From: an uncultured Sphingomonadales bacterium
GTDB lineage: Bacteria; Pseudomonadota; Alphaproteobacteria; Sphingomonadales; Sphingomonadaceae
Direction of reading: 5' to 3'
NCBI GenBank assembly: GCA_903848655.1
Contig: CAINGT010000022.1
Coordinates: 1-56,677, forward strand
DNA length: 56,677 nt
Below, piece by piece: positions 1-9,288 of the stretch. Both the position numbers and the translations under genes were made by a program. The notes under the pieces were generated by a model. The model saw nothing but the letters and a program-made list of their open reading frames with translations, searched no databases and was not told the origin of the DNA. Numbering within the stretch: position 1 is the first letter of the stretch; each line of letters begins with the position of its first letter.

Positions 1-14
1 CAGCGCTACGCGCT

Positions 15-95
15 GCCACCTCCCCCAAAGGGGGAGGAACGAGTTTTCATATGCAATAGCCCTGCCCTTTGGGGGAGGAGCTTGGAAGGGGGCGT
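15..95. repeat. GC-rich intergenic inverted repeat at left edge
   Basis: Two short palindromic blocks, CCTCCCCCAAAGGGGGAGG near 17-35 and a CCCTTTGGGGGAGG block near 66-79, lie just beyond the stop codon of the minus-strand decaheme cytochrome gene. They resemble, without being identical to, the family B repeats at 45.0, 49.9 and 56.6 kb. They may fold in the 3' untranslated RNA and act as a terminator or stabiliser. The window edge may cut the element. Confidence 0.5.
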
Positions 96-117
96 GTTCT
101 CGACCGGTTGTGTGGCG

Positions 118-3100
118 TTACCTTTGCCGTGCCAGCAGCAGCGGCGGGCCGCGCCAGGCGGTGGTGTCGGGGGTGTCATCGACGGTGTAGAGCTGGCGGC
201 GGCGGTTGAGGAACAGCGCCTCCATTTCGCTGCGTGTGAACGGGCGCGACCCGAGCCGACCGAATACCGCGATTTGGCCGCCGGTTTCATCGACCGCGCG
301 ATCCCGGTCGAGCCCTTTGGATAGCGCAGTGGCGGGGCTGGGGGTTTTGGCCCAGGCGATCAATTCGGGTTTGGGCGCGGGGGAAAAGCCGTAGAAATTG
401 GGTTGGCTGGCAGGCGAAGTCAGTTGCAGCACTTTCAGCCCATTGCGCCCATCGGCGACATAAGCAAACAGTGAGGCATTGGTTGAGGCGACGATCACAT
501 CTTGCGCATCGTTCAACTGCCCGTCGAGCGTGACGCGCTGATAAATCATCGGGGCGAGCGGGCGGCGCAGATCGACGATCACCAGCCCGTCGCGCCCGGC
601 GGCGACATAAGCATATGTGCGCGCAAGATAGACCCGCCGCGCATCGGGTAACGTTACCGTGCCCGCCGCTTGCGCCACCGGATTGCGCAAATCGGTGATA
701 TCGAAAAGTTTCAGCCCGTCGCGGTCGGTCACCCACAAATACCGGAACTGCACCGCGCTGGCGCGTGCATCGGGCAGCGCGCGGACGGCGGTCAGGCGCG
801 GGTGCAACGGATCGGCCAGATCGACCACCACCAGCCCGGCATCGGCCGTGATATAGGCAACCTCGCCCGCCAGCGTGATATGGCGCGCGCCTTTGAGCAC
901 ATTGTCGGGGTTCCACGTCACCGCGCGGGTCAGGTGGTTGTTGCGGAATTCGCCATCGGCCAGCGTATCGACTTTGGTCAGGATCAGGCCTTCGACGCTG
1001 TCGGTAATCGCGGCATAGGAATAGATCGGCAGGAACGCCTGTTCCTGGTTGATCTGGCGCATCACCGGGGTGTTGCGCGTGGGCGCAATCGGCTGGTTGG
1101 TCGGCAGCGCGACGCACGTGGCATTGCGGCTGGCGATATGCGCGTTCTGCCCCAGCTTGGAAAACGGCGCGGAAACAAAGCTTTCCGAAAAGCCTTTGTC
1201 GCCGATGGCGGCGACATCATACGTACGGAACCCGCCGCTGCCTTGCGCAACATAGAGATATTCGCCGCGCAATTGCAGACAGCCGACGCGGTCGGGGGTC
1301 GCGTGCGTGGCATTGCGGAAGGCTTCGACCGGGTTGGTTTCGCCCGATCCGCGTTTGTCGAAGGTGCTGCCGCGAATCCAGTTTTTCAGCTCGCGGTGGT
1401 TGGTTTCGACATGCTGGCGGTAGAAATCGGGATAGGCATATTTGTGCAAGTACGATCCGATCACCGCTTGCGGCTCGTTCCATTCGGTCACGCGCACTGC
1501 CGCAATCCCGCGCTCCAGCCCGGTCCACGCATTGAGCCCGACGAAATTGACATAATTGGTGCCGAGCAGCAGCGTCTGCGCAAGAATGGCGTTGTTGTCA
1601 CCGGTGCGGCTGACATGGCAATCGCTGCACGTTTTGGTTTCCTGCGTGCGCACAGTATGCGGAAAATGCGGCGCGAACGCCTGACTGGAAAAGCCGATCG
1701 ATGAAACCGGCGGTTGCTGGGTATAGATACGTTCGCGGTTGATATTGGTCGATGACAGGATCAGCGCGGAAGAGGATCGCACCGGAGCGACTTCGGCCCC
1801 TTTGGTGGTCATGTGCTTGCCAAGCTGGAACATGTCATCGCGCGCGACTTGCGGGTTGTACGTGGCGAAATTGCGAGTCTCTTCGCCCTCGTAATGGTGG
1901 CTCGATGTTTTCCAGTTGGCCTCGATCGGCAGATGGCATCCGCCGCAACTCGTCGTCCACGACAGATGGCACGAAAAACACGCGATCTTGTCATCGCCAT
2001 GCGCGCGGTCTGCCGCCGCGATGGCCGGGCCGAAGGCAAACGTGCCGTCATCGGCCCCCGATTTGCTCATCAATTTGGCGCGCGCCGATTTGAGGTTGAA
2101 ATTGGGTGAGGCGGGATCGACGCTGTCGCGCGTCAGATGGACGCGCCATTCCAGCTTGGGATCGAGCAGCGAGCGCTGGATCAGTGTTCGCCGCCCGTGT
2201 TCGTCGGTCTGCCATTCAAACCGGGGGCGGCCATCGGGATTGCGCAGCAGCGCCAGATCATTGCCTTTGGGCGGGGCGGCAGGGCCAGAGGTGCGCAAAG
2301 TGGGATAGGCATCGGCGGTGCCGTGGCAATCCTTGCAGCCGATTTCGACTGCATTGGCGACTTCGCCATAGATCAGCCCGTTGCCGTGGCTGTCCTGGGC
2401 AAAGTGGCAATCGGCGCATTGCAGCCCTTTTTCGGCGTGAATGTCCATCAGGTGAACCGCCTTGCCGCCATTGGTGCCGACGGGCGCGAACTTTCCGACC
2501 CCGGCCTTGCGCCATTTTTCCGGATCGTCGGGCGCGACCTGATGCGCGGTATCGCTGCCCCATGTCGCCATATTGCCTGCGGCATCGAGCAAGTTGCCCG
2601 CGCGATCCCGCTTGAACACCCCGCGAAAATTCCAACCATGGCCATGATAATCGGCGAACTGGGTGTCTTTGGCCTGGGCATTGAGGTCAAAGACATTGCG
2701 CAAAAAGTCAAGATCGGCCCACGATCCGCGCGGGGCCGCGCCTTCGGGATTGCGCTCGTTCACGGCGCGGACTTGCGCGGCGGTGGGATAGACTTGGTGT
2801 TTCGGCCACATCAGCGGGGCATCGGCCTCGTAATCCCACATCGTATTGCCGTAATAGCTGTTCACGAACACATTGGGCTGATGCATGTGACAATTCATGC
2901 ACTGCGCCGAAGGGATCGCGCGGCTGAACACGTGTTGCAGCGGGTGGCCGCTTTCGCGCACCATCGGCCCGGCGGGGGTGTGGAGCACATCGGCCTCATG
3001 CGCCTGGCCGGGCCGCGCCGCCACCAGCTTGCCCGCAATCGTCGGGTCGGCTGTCACGCTTTGCCCGTCGCGGCCAAATTGCGCATAGATCAGGCTGTGC

Positions 3101-4149
3101 GTCGGTTCGCGGTCGTTGGCATAGACCACGTGGCAGCCCGAACAGCCCGATGACCGGTAATCGCCCGGTTGATCGTTGGTGCCCATGAACCACATCAGCG
3201 GATCATTGAGCCGGGTCTTGTGGATATTGAGCACCGGGATTGCCACGCGCAAACCGGTGCCGGGGCCGCGGTTCGATTGCTTGAGATCGGGCTTGCCCGG
3301 TTCTTCCAGCCGGTCAATGCTGCCGCTGGGATTGGGCAGGCCGATTTCGGCAAACCCGGTGCCGATGGTACGCCCGCCGCGTTCGAACACGCGAAAGATA
3401 TCACCCGGCGGGATCACTTGCCAGCGCGGCAGCGGATAGAGCGCGGCGAGCGCCCCGCGTGCGGTCTGCGCCGGAGTCAGCGTGCCCGGCGGGCTGCCGG
3501 GCGACACCACTTTGGCCGGTTCGCCGGTGCGCGTGTACGCCTCGCCAAAAATATAGCTTTTGAACGGCACGATGCCGTTGTTGTACCCCGCGCCGCCCCA
3601 CAGCATCGCGCCGGTTGCCATCAGCGAGCGTTCGCCCGCTTCGACCGTGGCGAGATGGCAGGCCCCGCACGCCTCGCGCGCCACGCGGTAATCGCCGGGA
3701 TTGACGAAGCGCACGAATTCGGGTGCTTCGCGGTTGAGCAGCGTATAGCTGCCCGCCGGATTGGCCGATGACGGCCAGTGCCACGCTTGCGGATAGCGCG
3801 GCAGCACATGCGCACGCGCCATCGCCGCCAGATTGGCGGGGGCCTGATAGCCGAGCGCGGCCTGCCCGCGCACCGTTGCATCGCCGCCGTGGCAATCGGT
3901 GCAGCCCAGCCGCACGGCGGTCGAGGTGTGCATCGATGCGGCGTCGGACTTGGTATGGCAACTGAGGCAACCTGCCGATTTGGCCGCCGCCTGATCTTCG
4001 CTCTGCGTCTGCGGCGCGGGCGGGGCGGGGGTATAGTGCCGCGCCACCGGGGCTTCGCCTTCGGCGGCGCGTCCCGGCCCGGCCTGCCAGCCCGACACCA
4101 GCAGCAGCGCAAACACGAGGGCGATCAAGGGGCGCAAGGGTCGCATCAT
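118..4149 (-). CDS. decaheme c-type cytochrome with C-terminal LVIVD-type beta-propeller repeats
   Basis: Predicted exported electron-transfer protein of 1343 residues. A signal peptide (MMRPLRPLIALVFALLLVSG, cleavage near 28-30) precedes ten CXXCH haem motifs at about residues 61, 83, 161, 336, 417, 578, 605, 724, 735 and 841. From about residue 940 to 1260 there are beta-propeller-like repeats containing GLVVVDLADPLHP, GLKLFDITDLRNP and GLVIVDLRRPLAP, typical of the LVIVD family. The start is the ATG at 4149-4147, which overlaps the upstream TGA as TGATG; the open frame runs further upstream but only as a shadow of the barrel gene. It is the last gene of a four-gene coupled unit with a pentaheme cytochrome, an HbpS-like lipoprotein and a barrel. 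Haem attachment and export are secure. The electron donor, the acceptor and location on the cell surface are inferred. The size is far above the MtrA class of about 300 residues. Confidence 0.85.
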   Translation of the reverse strand: MMRPLRPLIALVFALLLVSGWQAGPGRAAEGEAPVARHYTPAPPAPQTQSEDQAAAKSAGCLSCHTKSDAASMHTSTAVRLGCTDCHGGDATVRGQAALGYQAPANLAAMARAHVLPRYPQAWHWPSSANPAGSYTLLNREAPEFVRFVNPGDYRVAREACGACHLATVEAGERSLMATGAMLWGGAGYNNGIVPFKSYIFGEAYTRTGEPAKVVSPGSPPGTLTPAQTARGALAALYPLPRWQVIPPGDIFRVFERGGRTIGTGFAEIGLPNPSGSIDRLEEPGKPDLKQSNRGPGTGLRVAIPVLNIHKTRLNDPLMWFMGTNDQPGDYRSSGCSGCHVVYANDREPTHSLIYAQFGRDGQSVTADPTIAGKLVAARPGQAHEADVLHTPAGPMVRESGHPLQHVFSRAIPSAQCMNCHMHQPNVFVNSYYGNTMWDYEADAPLMWPKHQVYPTAAQVRAVNERNPEGAAPRGSWADLDFLRNVFDLNAQAKDTQFADYHGHGWNFRGVFKRDRAGNLLDAAGNMATWGSDTAHQVAPDDPEKWRKAGVGKFAPVGTNGGKAVHLMDIHAEKGLQCADCHFAQDSHGNGLIYGEVANAVEIGCKDCHGTADAYPTLRTSGPAAPPKGNDLALLRNPDGRPRFEWQTDEHGRRTLIQRSLLDPKLEWRVHLTRDSVDPASPNFNLKSARAKLMSKSGADDGTFAFGPAIAAADRAHGDDKIACFSCHLSWTTSCGGCHLPIEANWKTSSHHYEGEETRNFATYNPQVARDDMFQLGKHMTTKGAEVAPVRSSSALILSSTNINRERIYTQQPPVSSIGFSSQAFAPHFPHTVRTQETKTCSDCHVSRTGDNNAILAQTLLLGTNYVNFVGLNAWTGLERGIAAVRVTEWNEPQAVIGSYLHKYAYPDFYRQHVETNHRELKNWIRGSTFDKRGSGETNPVEAFRNATHATPDRVGCLQLRGEYLYVAQGSGGFRTYDVAAIGDKGFSESFVSAPFSKLGQNAHIASRNATCVALPTNQPIAPTRNTPVMRQINQEQAFLPIYSYAAITDSVEGLILTKVDTLADGEFRNNHLTRAVTWNPDNVLKGARHITLAGEVAYITADAGLVVVDLADPLHPRLTAVRALPDARASAVQFRYLWVTDRDGLKLFDITDLRNPVAQAAGTVTLPDARRVYLARTYAYVAAGRDGLVIVDLRRPLAPMIYQRVTLDGQLNDAQDVIVASTNASLFAYVADGRNGLKVLQLTSPASQPNFYGFSPAPKPELIAWAKTPSPATALSKGLDRDRAVDETGGQIAVFGRLGSRPFTRSEMEALFLNRRRQLYTVDDTPDTTAWRGPPLLLARQR

Positions 4150-6005
4150 CAATAGCTCAAGATCACATTGCCAAGCACGGAAAAATAGACGCTGTCGCGG
4201 TTGCTGGTGCCGAACAAGTCGGTCATTCCCGCACCCGGGGCTAGGATCGCGCCCGACAGCCGCAGCACGACATTCTGAGTCGCGCGTGGCCGCCATGTCG
4301 CGGCGCTCGACAGGTCCCAGCCGATGGCATTGCGGATATGGCCCTGCTGGCGCAGCACTTCGAGCGGGGCGGTGCGCGCAAACCACAGATGATTGGCATT
4401 GGCCACCAGCCGCAGCGTCGGCGTCAGATCGAAATCGGCACCCAGCCCCGCCAAGACCGTACCGGGATTGACGAAATTGGCCTGGCCAAGGTCTTTCGAG
4501 GTGCGCAGATCGTTGAGTATCCCGTTACGCTGGTTGAGAAACACGCCGCGCCCGCCACCGATGAACGGGATTCCCTGCCTGATCCAGTAGCTGGTATCAG
4601 CCCCGGCAAACACCGGATTTTCATAGATCGCATCGAACCCGGTTTCGACCGCGCTGCCCGGGCTGCCATCGCCGCTGGCATAGAGCCCCGACGCGCGAAA
4701 CCGCATCCAGTCGCGGTCATAGCTCGCTTCGGCGGCGGCAAACCCGGCGCTGATCCGCGCGCGTTGCCCGGAGTAGCTGTTGTTGCGGTCCGATCCGAAC
4801 AGATAATAGGCCGATGCGGTCAGATTGACCCGCCCGATATGGCCATCGGCATTGTACCCCAGATAGAACGCATCGTAATCGCGCCCACGCAAATTGCCGA
4901 TCAGCGCCGGGCGGACCGGAAAGCCGTTCGAATCATAGGTGATATCATGGCTTTCACGGTTGCGGTTCCACGCGAAAGTGATCTGGCTGGTCAGTGCCGG
5001 GATCAGGAAATCCTGCCGGTAGAGATTGGCGATGAACACCATGTCCTTGCGCGGGGCTTGTGCGACATCGTTCAGCCCGCTGTTGGTATTCTTGGCCAGC
5101 CGCCAGAACAGCGCGAGATTGTATTGCACCCGGTTGTCATCGCGGTTGCCGAACAGGCGCAGCCCCAATTGCTGATCGTTGAACAGAAATCCGCGAAAAT
5201 CGGCCTGGAACGGCTGCACCCCGACGCGACCTGCGTCAAAGTCATAGCGGTCCGACACATTGCGCAAGTGATAGTCGATAAAGGCTTCCTGCACCGCGAA
5301 AAAACCATCGGTGCGGTGGCGCGCGCGGGCGGGATCGACATTGAGGATCTGGCGTTCGGACACTGTGACGGTGTTGAGATTGACCCCCAGCGTGAGATGG
5401 TATTCGATTTCGGGCGGCTTGAACGCGGTACTGCCTTTGGTCAGCGATGCGCCGAACAGGAAAGTCTGGCCGAAAATCAGGCTGCGATCCCCGCCGAACG
5501 CGCTGGTACGGCCCGGACCCTGATCGGCAAGGCCCGATGTCGGCAGCGGCAGGCTGCGCGGCTCGATCAGCGTGTCGGATATCGCGCTGGCAGTGATGAA
5601 CCAGTCATCATCGTGGATCGGCAACCACGGCACTTTGGCCCGATCAATCGGGCGGTCCCCTTTGAGCGGGTTCTGGTGATAGGGATCGGCGCGCGAATGG
5701 CATACTTCGCGCATCGCGCCAAACACCGCAAAAATCGCCTGATCGCCGCCGCGGGCTGGGCATAACCCGGTCATGATCCGCCAGCGGTCGGGCAGCGGGA
5801 TCTGATCGGTGGGGAATGCTTGCGGCGGCGGCGCGCGCACCGCGCCGGGGTTGTCTTGCGTAACCGCCAGCGGCAAAGGCGGGTTGTATCCGGGCCGCGC
5901 GCGACCGGGCAGTACGCCAGTATCGACCGCAGCGGCATCGCTTTCGGGCGGCGGTTCAGCCGCCACCAAAGCCGCCGCCAGCACGATCAGCGCGCCGAAC
6001 GCCAC
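4149..6005 (-). CDS. outer-membrane beta-barrel protein, cytochrome partner (porin-like)
   Basis: Predicted 618-residue outer-membrane barrel. After a short hydrophobic leader (AFGALIVLAAALVAAE) and a proline-rich stretch, the protein shows alternating amphipathic strands rich in Tyr, Phe, Arg and Asn, such as YHLTLGVNLNTV, GRVGVQPFQADFRGFLFN and RVNLTASAYYLF, and ends in a strand with an aromatic C-terminus (VILSY). There is no TonB plug or TonB box. Both candidate starts are GTG. The one at 6005 is preferred because it overlaps the upstream TAG as TAGTG, copying the 1-nt overlaps at the other junctions, and has an AGGG about 6 nt upstream; the other is at 6020. It lies directly before the decaheme gene, as barrel and cytochrome do in Mtr/Pio-type conduits, but I cannot assign it to the MtrB family by eye. 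A role as a sheath for a cytochrome is inferred. Confidence 0.7.
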   Translation of the reverse strand: MAFGALIVLAAALVAAEPPPESDAAAVDTGVLPGRARPGYNPPLPLAVTQDNPGAVRAPPPQAFPTDQIPLPDRWRIMTGLCPARGGDQAIFAVFGAMREVCHSRADPYHQNPLKGDRPIDRAKVPWLPIHDDDWFITASAISDTLIEPRSLPLPTSGLADQGPGRTSAFGGDRSLIFGQTFLFGASLTKGSTAFKPPEIEYHLTLGVNLNTVTVSERQILNVDPARARHRTDGFFAVQEAFIDYHLRNVSDRYDFDAGRVGVQPFQADFRGFLFNDQQLGLRLFGNRDDNRVQYNLALFWRLAKNTNSGLNDVAQAPRKDMVFIANLYRQDFLIPALTSQITFAWNRNRESHDITYDSNGFPVRPALIGNLRGRDYDAFYLGYNADGHIGRVNLTASAYYLFGSDRNNSYSGQRARISAGFAAAEASYDRDWMRFRASGLYASGDGSPGSAVETGFDAIYENPVFAGADTSYWIRQGIPFIGGGRGVFLNQRNGILNDLRTSKDLGQANFVNPGTVLAGLGADFDLTPTLRLVANANHLWFARTAPLEVLRQQGHIRNAIGWDLSSAATWRPRATQNVVLRLSGAILAPGAGMTDLFGTSNRDSVYFSVLGNVILSY

Positions 6006-7936
6006 TATAAGCCCTGACACGGGGTCTGATCATTCGACCCCACGAATGGTGCTGGCGGACAATTGACATAAGCCGGATTGGCCGACGTGCCATTGGGCAC
6101 ATGCACGGTAATCTGGTCGGCACGGATCGCCGCCGGGGCTTGGCCCAGCGTTCCGCTCGCCGCGCGCGCCAGCCCGAGGAACGCGATCATGTCGTCCTGC
6201 GACGTGCCGTCGCCCGATACCCCCAGCGCACCGACCAGCACCCCACCGCGATAGACCGGGACCGATCCGGGAAAGATCTGGATGCCGTTTTGCAGCCGGT
6301 TTTGCCCCGTGGCGACATCGGGCGTGGTGGTGCAGCGCTGCGGCGTGTCGGCGGCGGCTTGCCCGGTCACAAACGCGAGATGTTGCGCCAGATTGCCGAC
6401 GATCAGCGCTGATTGCAGCCCGGTGGAAAACGGGTTGAATTGCGCCGCCTTGACCGACAGCGGTCCGGCGGGATTGCCCGGTGTGCCATCGGGAAAATTG
6501 GGCCGCGCCAGATTGCCCACCGCGCGCGCGGAAAAGGCATAAGCACCGGTCAGCGCCGCCGGATCACCCAGAAACGCGCGCAATGCGGCGACATAGCCCG
6601 CCACGCGCGGCGCGGGGTTGCCCGTCAATTGCGCGGCAGCGGCGCTGTTGGAAAAGAATGCGGCGGTACGCGCCTTTTGCAGCGCCACGTCGATTCCGAA
6701 CACCGGCGCATCGGGCGCGCGCACCAGCCCGAGCACGGTGCCGCGCGTATCGACGAGCGCAATCGACACTTGCGCCAGACTGTTGAGCGGGTTGCGGATC
6801 TGCGCGCGCGCCGCGCTCATCACCGCATAAGCCTGCCCCAGAATCGCGGCGGATTCGGTGGCGGTCAAAGGACTGGCAATATCGCCGCCATCGCTGCCGC
6901 CGCGCACCGGATAGCGCGCATGACCTGCCCCATCGGTCAGGATGAACGCACCGCTACTGGCGAATTCGCTGCTGGTGGCGGCGCGAATGCCCGAACTTTC
7001 GCTGCCATAGGCGGTCCCGGCGATGATCGCGCCCGCGCTATAGCCGGTCAGCGGTTCGAGCGCACCTGCGCCCGATTGCGCCGCCCACGTGCTGGCGGTG
7101 ACCGCCGCCACGTCGCTGGTGGAAACATCGCTGTAGATCAGCAGCGTGCCCGCGACCGAAATCGTGCTGGCAGTGATCGCGGCAGGCGCATCATAGCCTT
7201 CGGTTCCGGCCAGCGCGATACGTTCATCGGTAATCAGATTGGTGGCGAGCACATTGGCGTCAAAGCTGTAAAGCCCATCGGCCTCGACCCCCACGCCGCC
7301 GACGACGACGCCGTTCTTGTAGAGCGGAAACCCGCCCGGATCAGCCGACAGCCCCAAAGGCGACCGCTTTGGCCCGATCAGCGCGCCCGCGCCGCTGGTA
7401 CCGAAACGCTGGGCAAGGTCCGAACAGGGCAATTGGCTGAATTGCACCCCGAACAGCGGCCCACTGCCCAGCCCGACCGTGCCCGGGTGTTGCGGGAATT
7501 GCGCCTGCACGATGGCACTGGCGGTGCGGGTGGAAAAGGCATTGCCGCTGCTCGACAAATAAGCCCCGGTGATCGCTTTGGCCACGGCAGCGGCTTCGGC
7601 GGGCACATTCAGCCCTTGCGCATCAAGGTTCTGCCCGTCGGGCGCATCGGTCAGATGCGCGGTGGCGGGCGCGCCGGTCATGCGGAACAGCGCGAGCACA
7701 TTGCCAACGCGATCAACCACCGAAATCACCGCCGGTTGGCCATCGGCTTTGGCCTGGGCAATGGCTTGCGCCAGCACTTGCTGGACATCGGCGGTGGTCA
7801 GCGCGGCGCTGGCGGGCGGGGTATAGGCGCTGGTGGTCGGGGTGGTGGCAGGCGTGCTGCTTACTGCCGAGCCGCTGTCACCCCCGCCGCATGATGCGAG
7901 CAGCAGCGCCAGCCCCGCGATCAACGCGCGGCGCAT
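6005..7936 (-). CDS. lipoprotein with two GlcG/HbpS-type (haem-degrading/DUF336) domains
   Basis: Predicted 643-residue lipoprotein. The lipobox LASC places the lipidated Cys at residue 16, followed by Gly, which fits outer-membrane sorting. A Ser/Thr/Pro linker leads to a first GlcG/HbpS-like domain (AITGAYLSSSGNAFSTRTAS and later FPLYKNGVVVGGVGVEADG). A second, more diverged domain follows in the C-terminal half (KARTAAFFSNSAAAAQLTG, then VPVYRGGVLVGALGVSGDG). HbpS-type domains bind haem in Streptomyces; GlcG itself has no firm function. Here the tandem protein sits between two multihaem cytochrome genes, so a role in haem handling, cytochrome maturation or electron transfer is plausible but inferred. 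Its ATG overlaps the pentaheme stop codon (TGATG) and its TAG overlaps the barrel start. The fusion of two copies is unusual, since family members are normally single domains of about 140-170 residues. Confidence 0.75.
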   Translation of the reverse strand: MRRALIAGLALLLASCGGGDSGSAVSSTPATTPTTSAYTPPASAALTTADVQQVLAQAIAQAKADGQPAVISVVDRVGNVLALFRMTGAPATAHLTDAPDGQNLDAQGLNVPAEAAAVAKAITGAYLSSSGNAFSTRTASAIVQAQFPQHPGTVGLGSGPLFGVQFSQLPCSDLAQRFGTSGAGALIGPKRSPLGLSADPGGFPLYKNGVVVGGVGVEADGLYSFDANVLATNLITDERIALAGTEGYDAPAAITASTISVAGTLLIYSDVSTSDVAAVTASTWAAQSGAGALEPLTGYSAGAIIAGTAYGSESSGIRAATSSEFASSGAFILTDGAGHARYPVRGGSDGGDIASPLTATESAAILGQAYAVMSAARAQIRNPLNSLAQVSIALVDTRGTVLGLVRAPDAPVFGIDVALQKARTAAFFSNSAAAAQLTGNPAPRVAGYVAALRAFLGDPAALTGAYAFSARAVGNLARPNFPDGTPGNPAGPLSVKAAQFNPFSTGLQSALIVGNLAQHLAFVTGQAAADTPQRCTTTPDVATGQNRLQNGIQIFPGSVPVYRGGVLVGALGVSGDGTSQDDMIAFLGLARAASGTLGQAPAAIRADQITVHVPNGTSANPAYVNCPPAPFVGSNDQTPCQGL

Positions 7937-9288
7937 CAGCGCAGCACCGCAATCGCGCGCGTGGCATCGCCCAGCGCGGCGCGGAATTGCGCCGGATCAT
8001 ACGTATTGGGCGCTTTGACCGCCGCATAAGCGCGCGCCAGATTGGCGCGAATCCCCGCTGCCGCGCCGACGGTAATGCGCCCATCGGCCACCAGCGCGCC
8101 CAGCAGCGTATCAATCGCCATGACCGCCTGCACCGATCCGGCATAGTCGGTAAAGCGCGGCGTGGTGGTCTTGTCGGCAATCGCGGCGACGAGCGCAAAA
8201 GCCGTATCACGCTGTGCCGGGGCAGCGTCGAATGCGGTAATCAGCCGCTCTGCCGCTGCCGCCAGCCGCGCTGCCGCCGCATCCTGCCCGCGACCCGCGC
8301 TGACCGCGCCATGAAACGCGCGCGCCGCCGTATCGAACCCGCCGCCTGCCGCAGGCGCGATCACCCGCGCGGCGGCGGACAGCAGGATCATGTTTTCATC
8401 GTTGTAGGGCGGGGTGCCCAGCGTGATCGGCCGTGCCGGATTGGTCTCCAACGGCTTGAACCGCGCGGGATCATCGTCGATCTGGCGGTGGCACGAATGA
8501 CAGTCGAAAAATGTGAACTGGGGAAAGCCGCCCTGAGTGCGCAACCCGGCTTGCGCATAGAGGCTGGCCGAGCGGCGCACCGCTTGCGCTTGCCCGACCG
8601 CCCACAGCCGCAGATGATCGCTGCGCCGCTTGCGCGCGGCATAGTCGGCATCTTCGTTCCAGTGGGTTTGCAGCGCCGAAAACAGATCGAGTTCGAACAC
8701 CAGCCGGGGATGGCCCGCCGCCATCATCGCATGGGTAACAAAATGGCCGGGCCGCGCCGCGCCGCCGTGACAATCGAGGCACACCCCGGCGCGCACCGCC
8801 GGGCGGTCGAGCGCGATCAGCCCCTGCGCGATGTTGTCGGCATGGGTGCCGCGCACCGCATAATGGCTGGCGATCCACCCGCTGCTCGCGCCGTGGCACG
8901 ATTCGCAACCGACCCCGTCGGACAGGACAAAGCGCGGGCCGCGCTGCGCGGGCGGGGCATTGGTGGCGTGGCAGCCGAGGCAGGCCGCAGCCGATGTCGC
9001 CGGCCCCAGCCCGAGCGCGGCGGCGATCCGCGCGCCGCGCGGGCTGGCGAGCGCGGCATAAGCGCGCGAATGCGCGCCCGCCGGGCTCGCCGGGTCTTGC
9101 CAATGCGCCAGTTCATCCTGCCGCACCACCGCGCCATTGCCTTGCGCGCGGCCATGGCAGGTCGATCCGGCGCACGTCGCCACCCCGCCAAAGACCGGGG
9201 CCGGGCCGGGCGCGGCCATGACCACGCCGCTCAGCACGGTGGTCAGCGCGCCGGTTATCAGCGCCATCAGGGCCAAGATCCGCGCCAT
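7936..9288 (-). CDS. periplasmic pentaheme c-type cytochrome (cytochrome c554-like family)
   Basis: Predicted 450-residue exported cytochrome and first gene of the four-gene electron-transfer unit. The start at 9288 gives a signal peptide (MARILALMALITGALTTVLS, cleavage near AAP at 25-27) and follows an AAAGG ribosome site; a longer upstream reading has no signal and lacks coding character. Haem motifs are one CX4CH (CAGSTCH, residue 39) and four CXXCH at about 103, 128, 170 and 263. The segment HAMMAAGHPRL after the fourth motif resembles multihaem cytochromes of the c554 group, where such histidines act as distal ligands. The C-terminal third has no haem motif and is alanine-rich helix. The likely role is periplasmic electron relay to the lipoprotein, barrel and decaheme partners; direction of flow cannot be read from sequence. 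Confidence 0.82.
   Translation of the reverse strand: MARILALMALITGALTTVLSGVVMAAPGPAPVFGGVATCAGSTCHGRAQGNGAVVRQDELAHWQDPASPAGAHSRAYAALASPRGARIAAALGLGPATSAAACLGCHATNAPPAQRGPRFVLSDGVGCESCHGASSGWIASHYAVRGTHADNIAQGLIALDRPAVRAGVCLDCHGGAARPGHFVTHAMMAAGHPRLVFELDLFSALQTHWNEDADYAARKRRSDHLRLWAVGQAQAVRRSASLYAQAGLRTQGGFPQFTFFDCHSCHRQIDDDPARFKPLETNPARPITLGTPPYNDENMILLSAAARVIAPAAGGGFDTAARAFHGAVSAGRGQDAAAARLAAAAERLITAFDAAPAQRDTAFALVAAIADKTTTPRFTDYAGSVQAVMAIDTLLGALVADGRITVGAAAGIRANLARAYAAVKAPNTYDPAQFRAALGDATRAIAVLR

Noticed and set aside
4150..4386. N-terminal extension of the decaheme cytochrome
   Set aside because: The 79 extra residues overlap the barrel gene and would bury the signal peptide.
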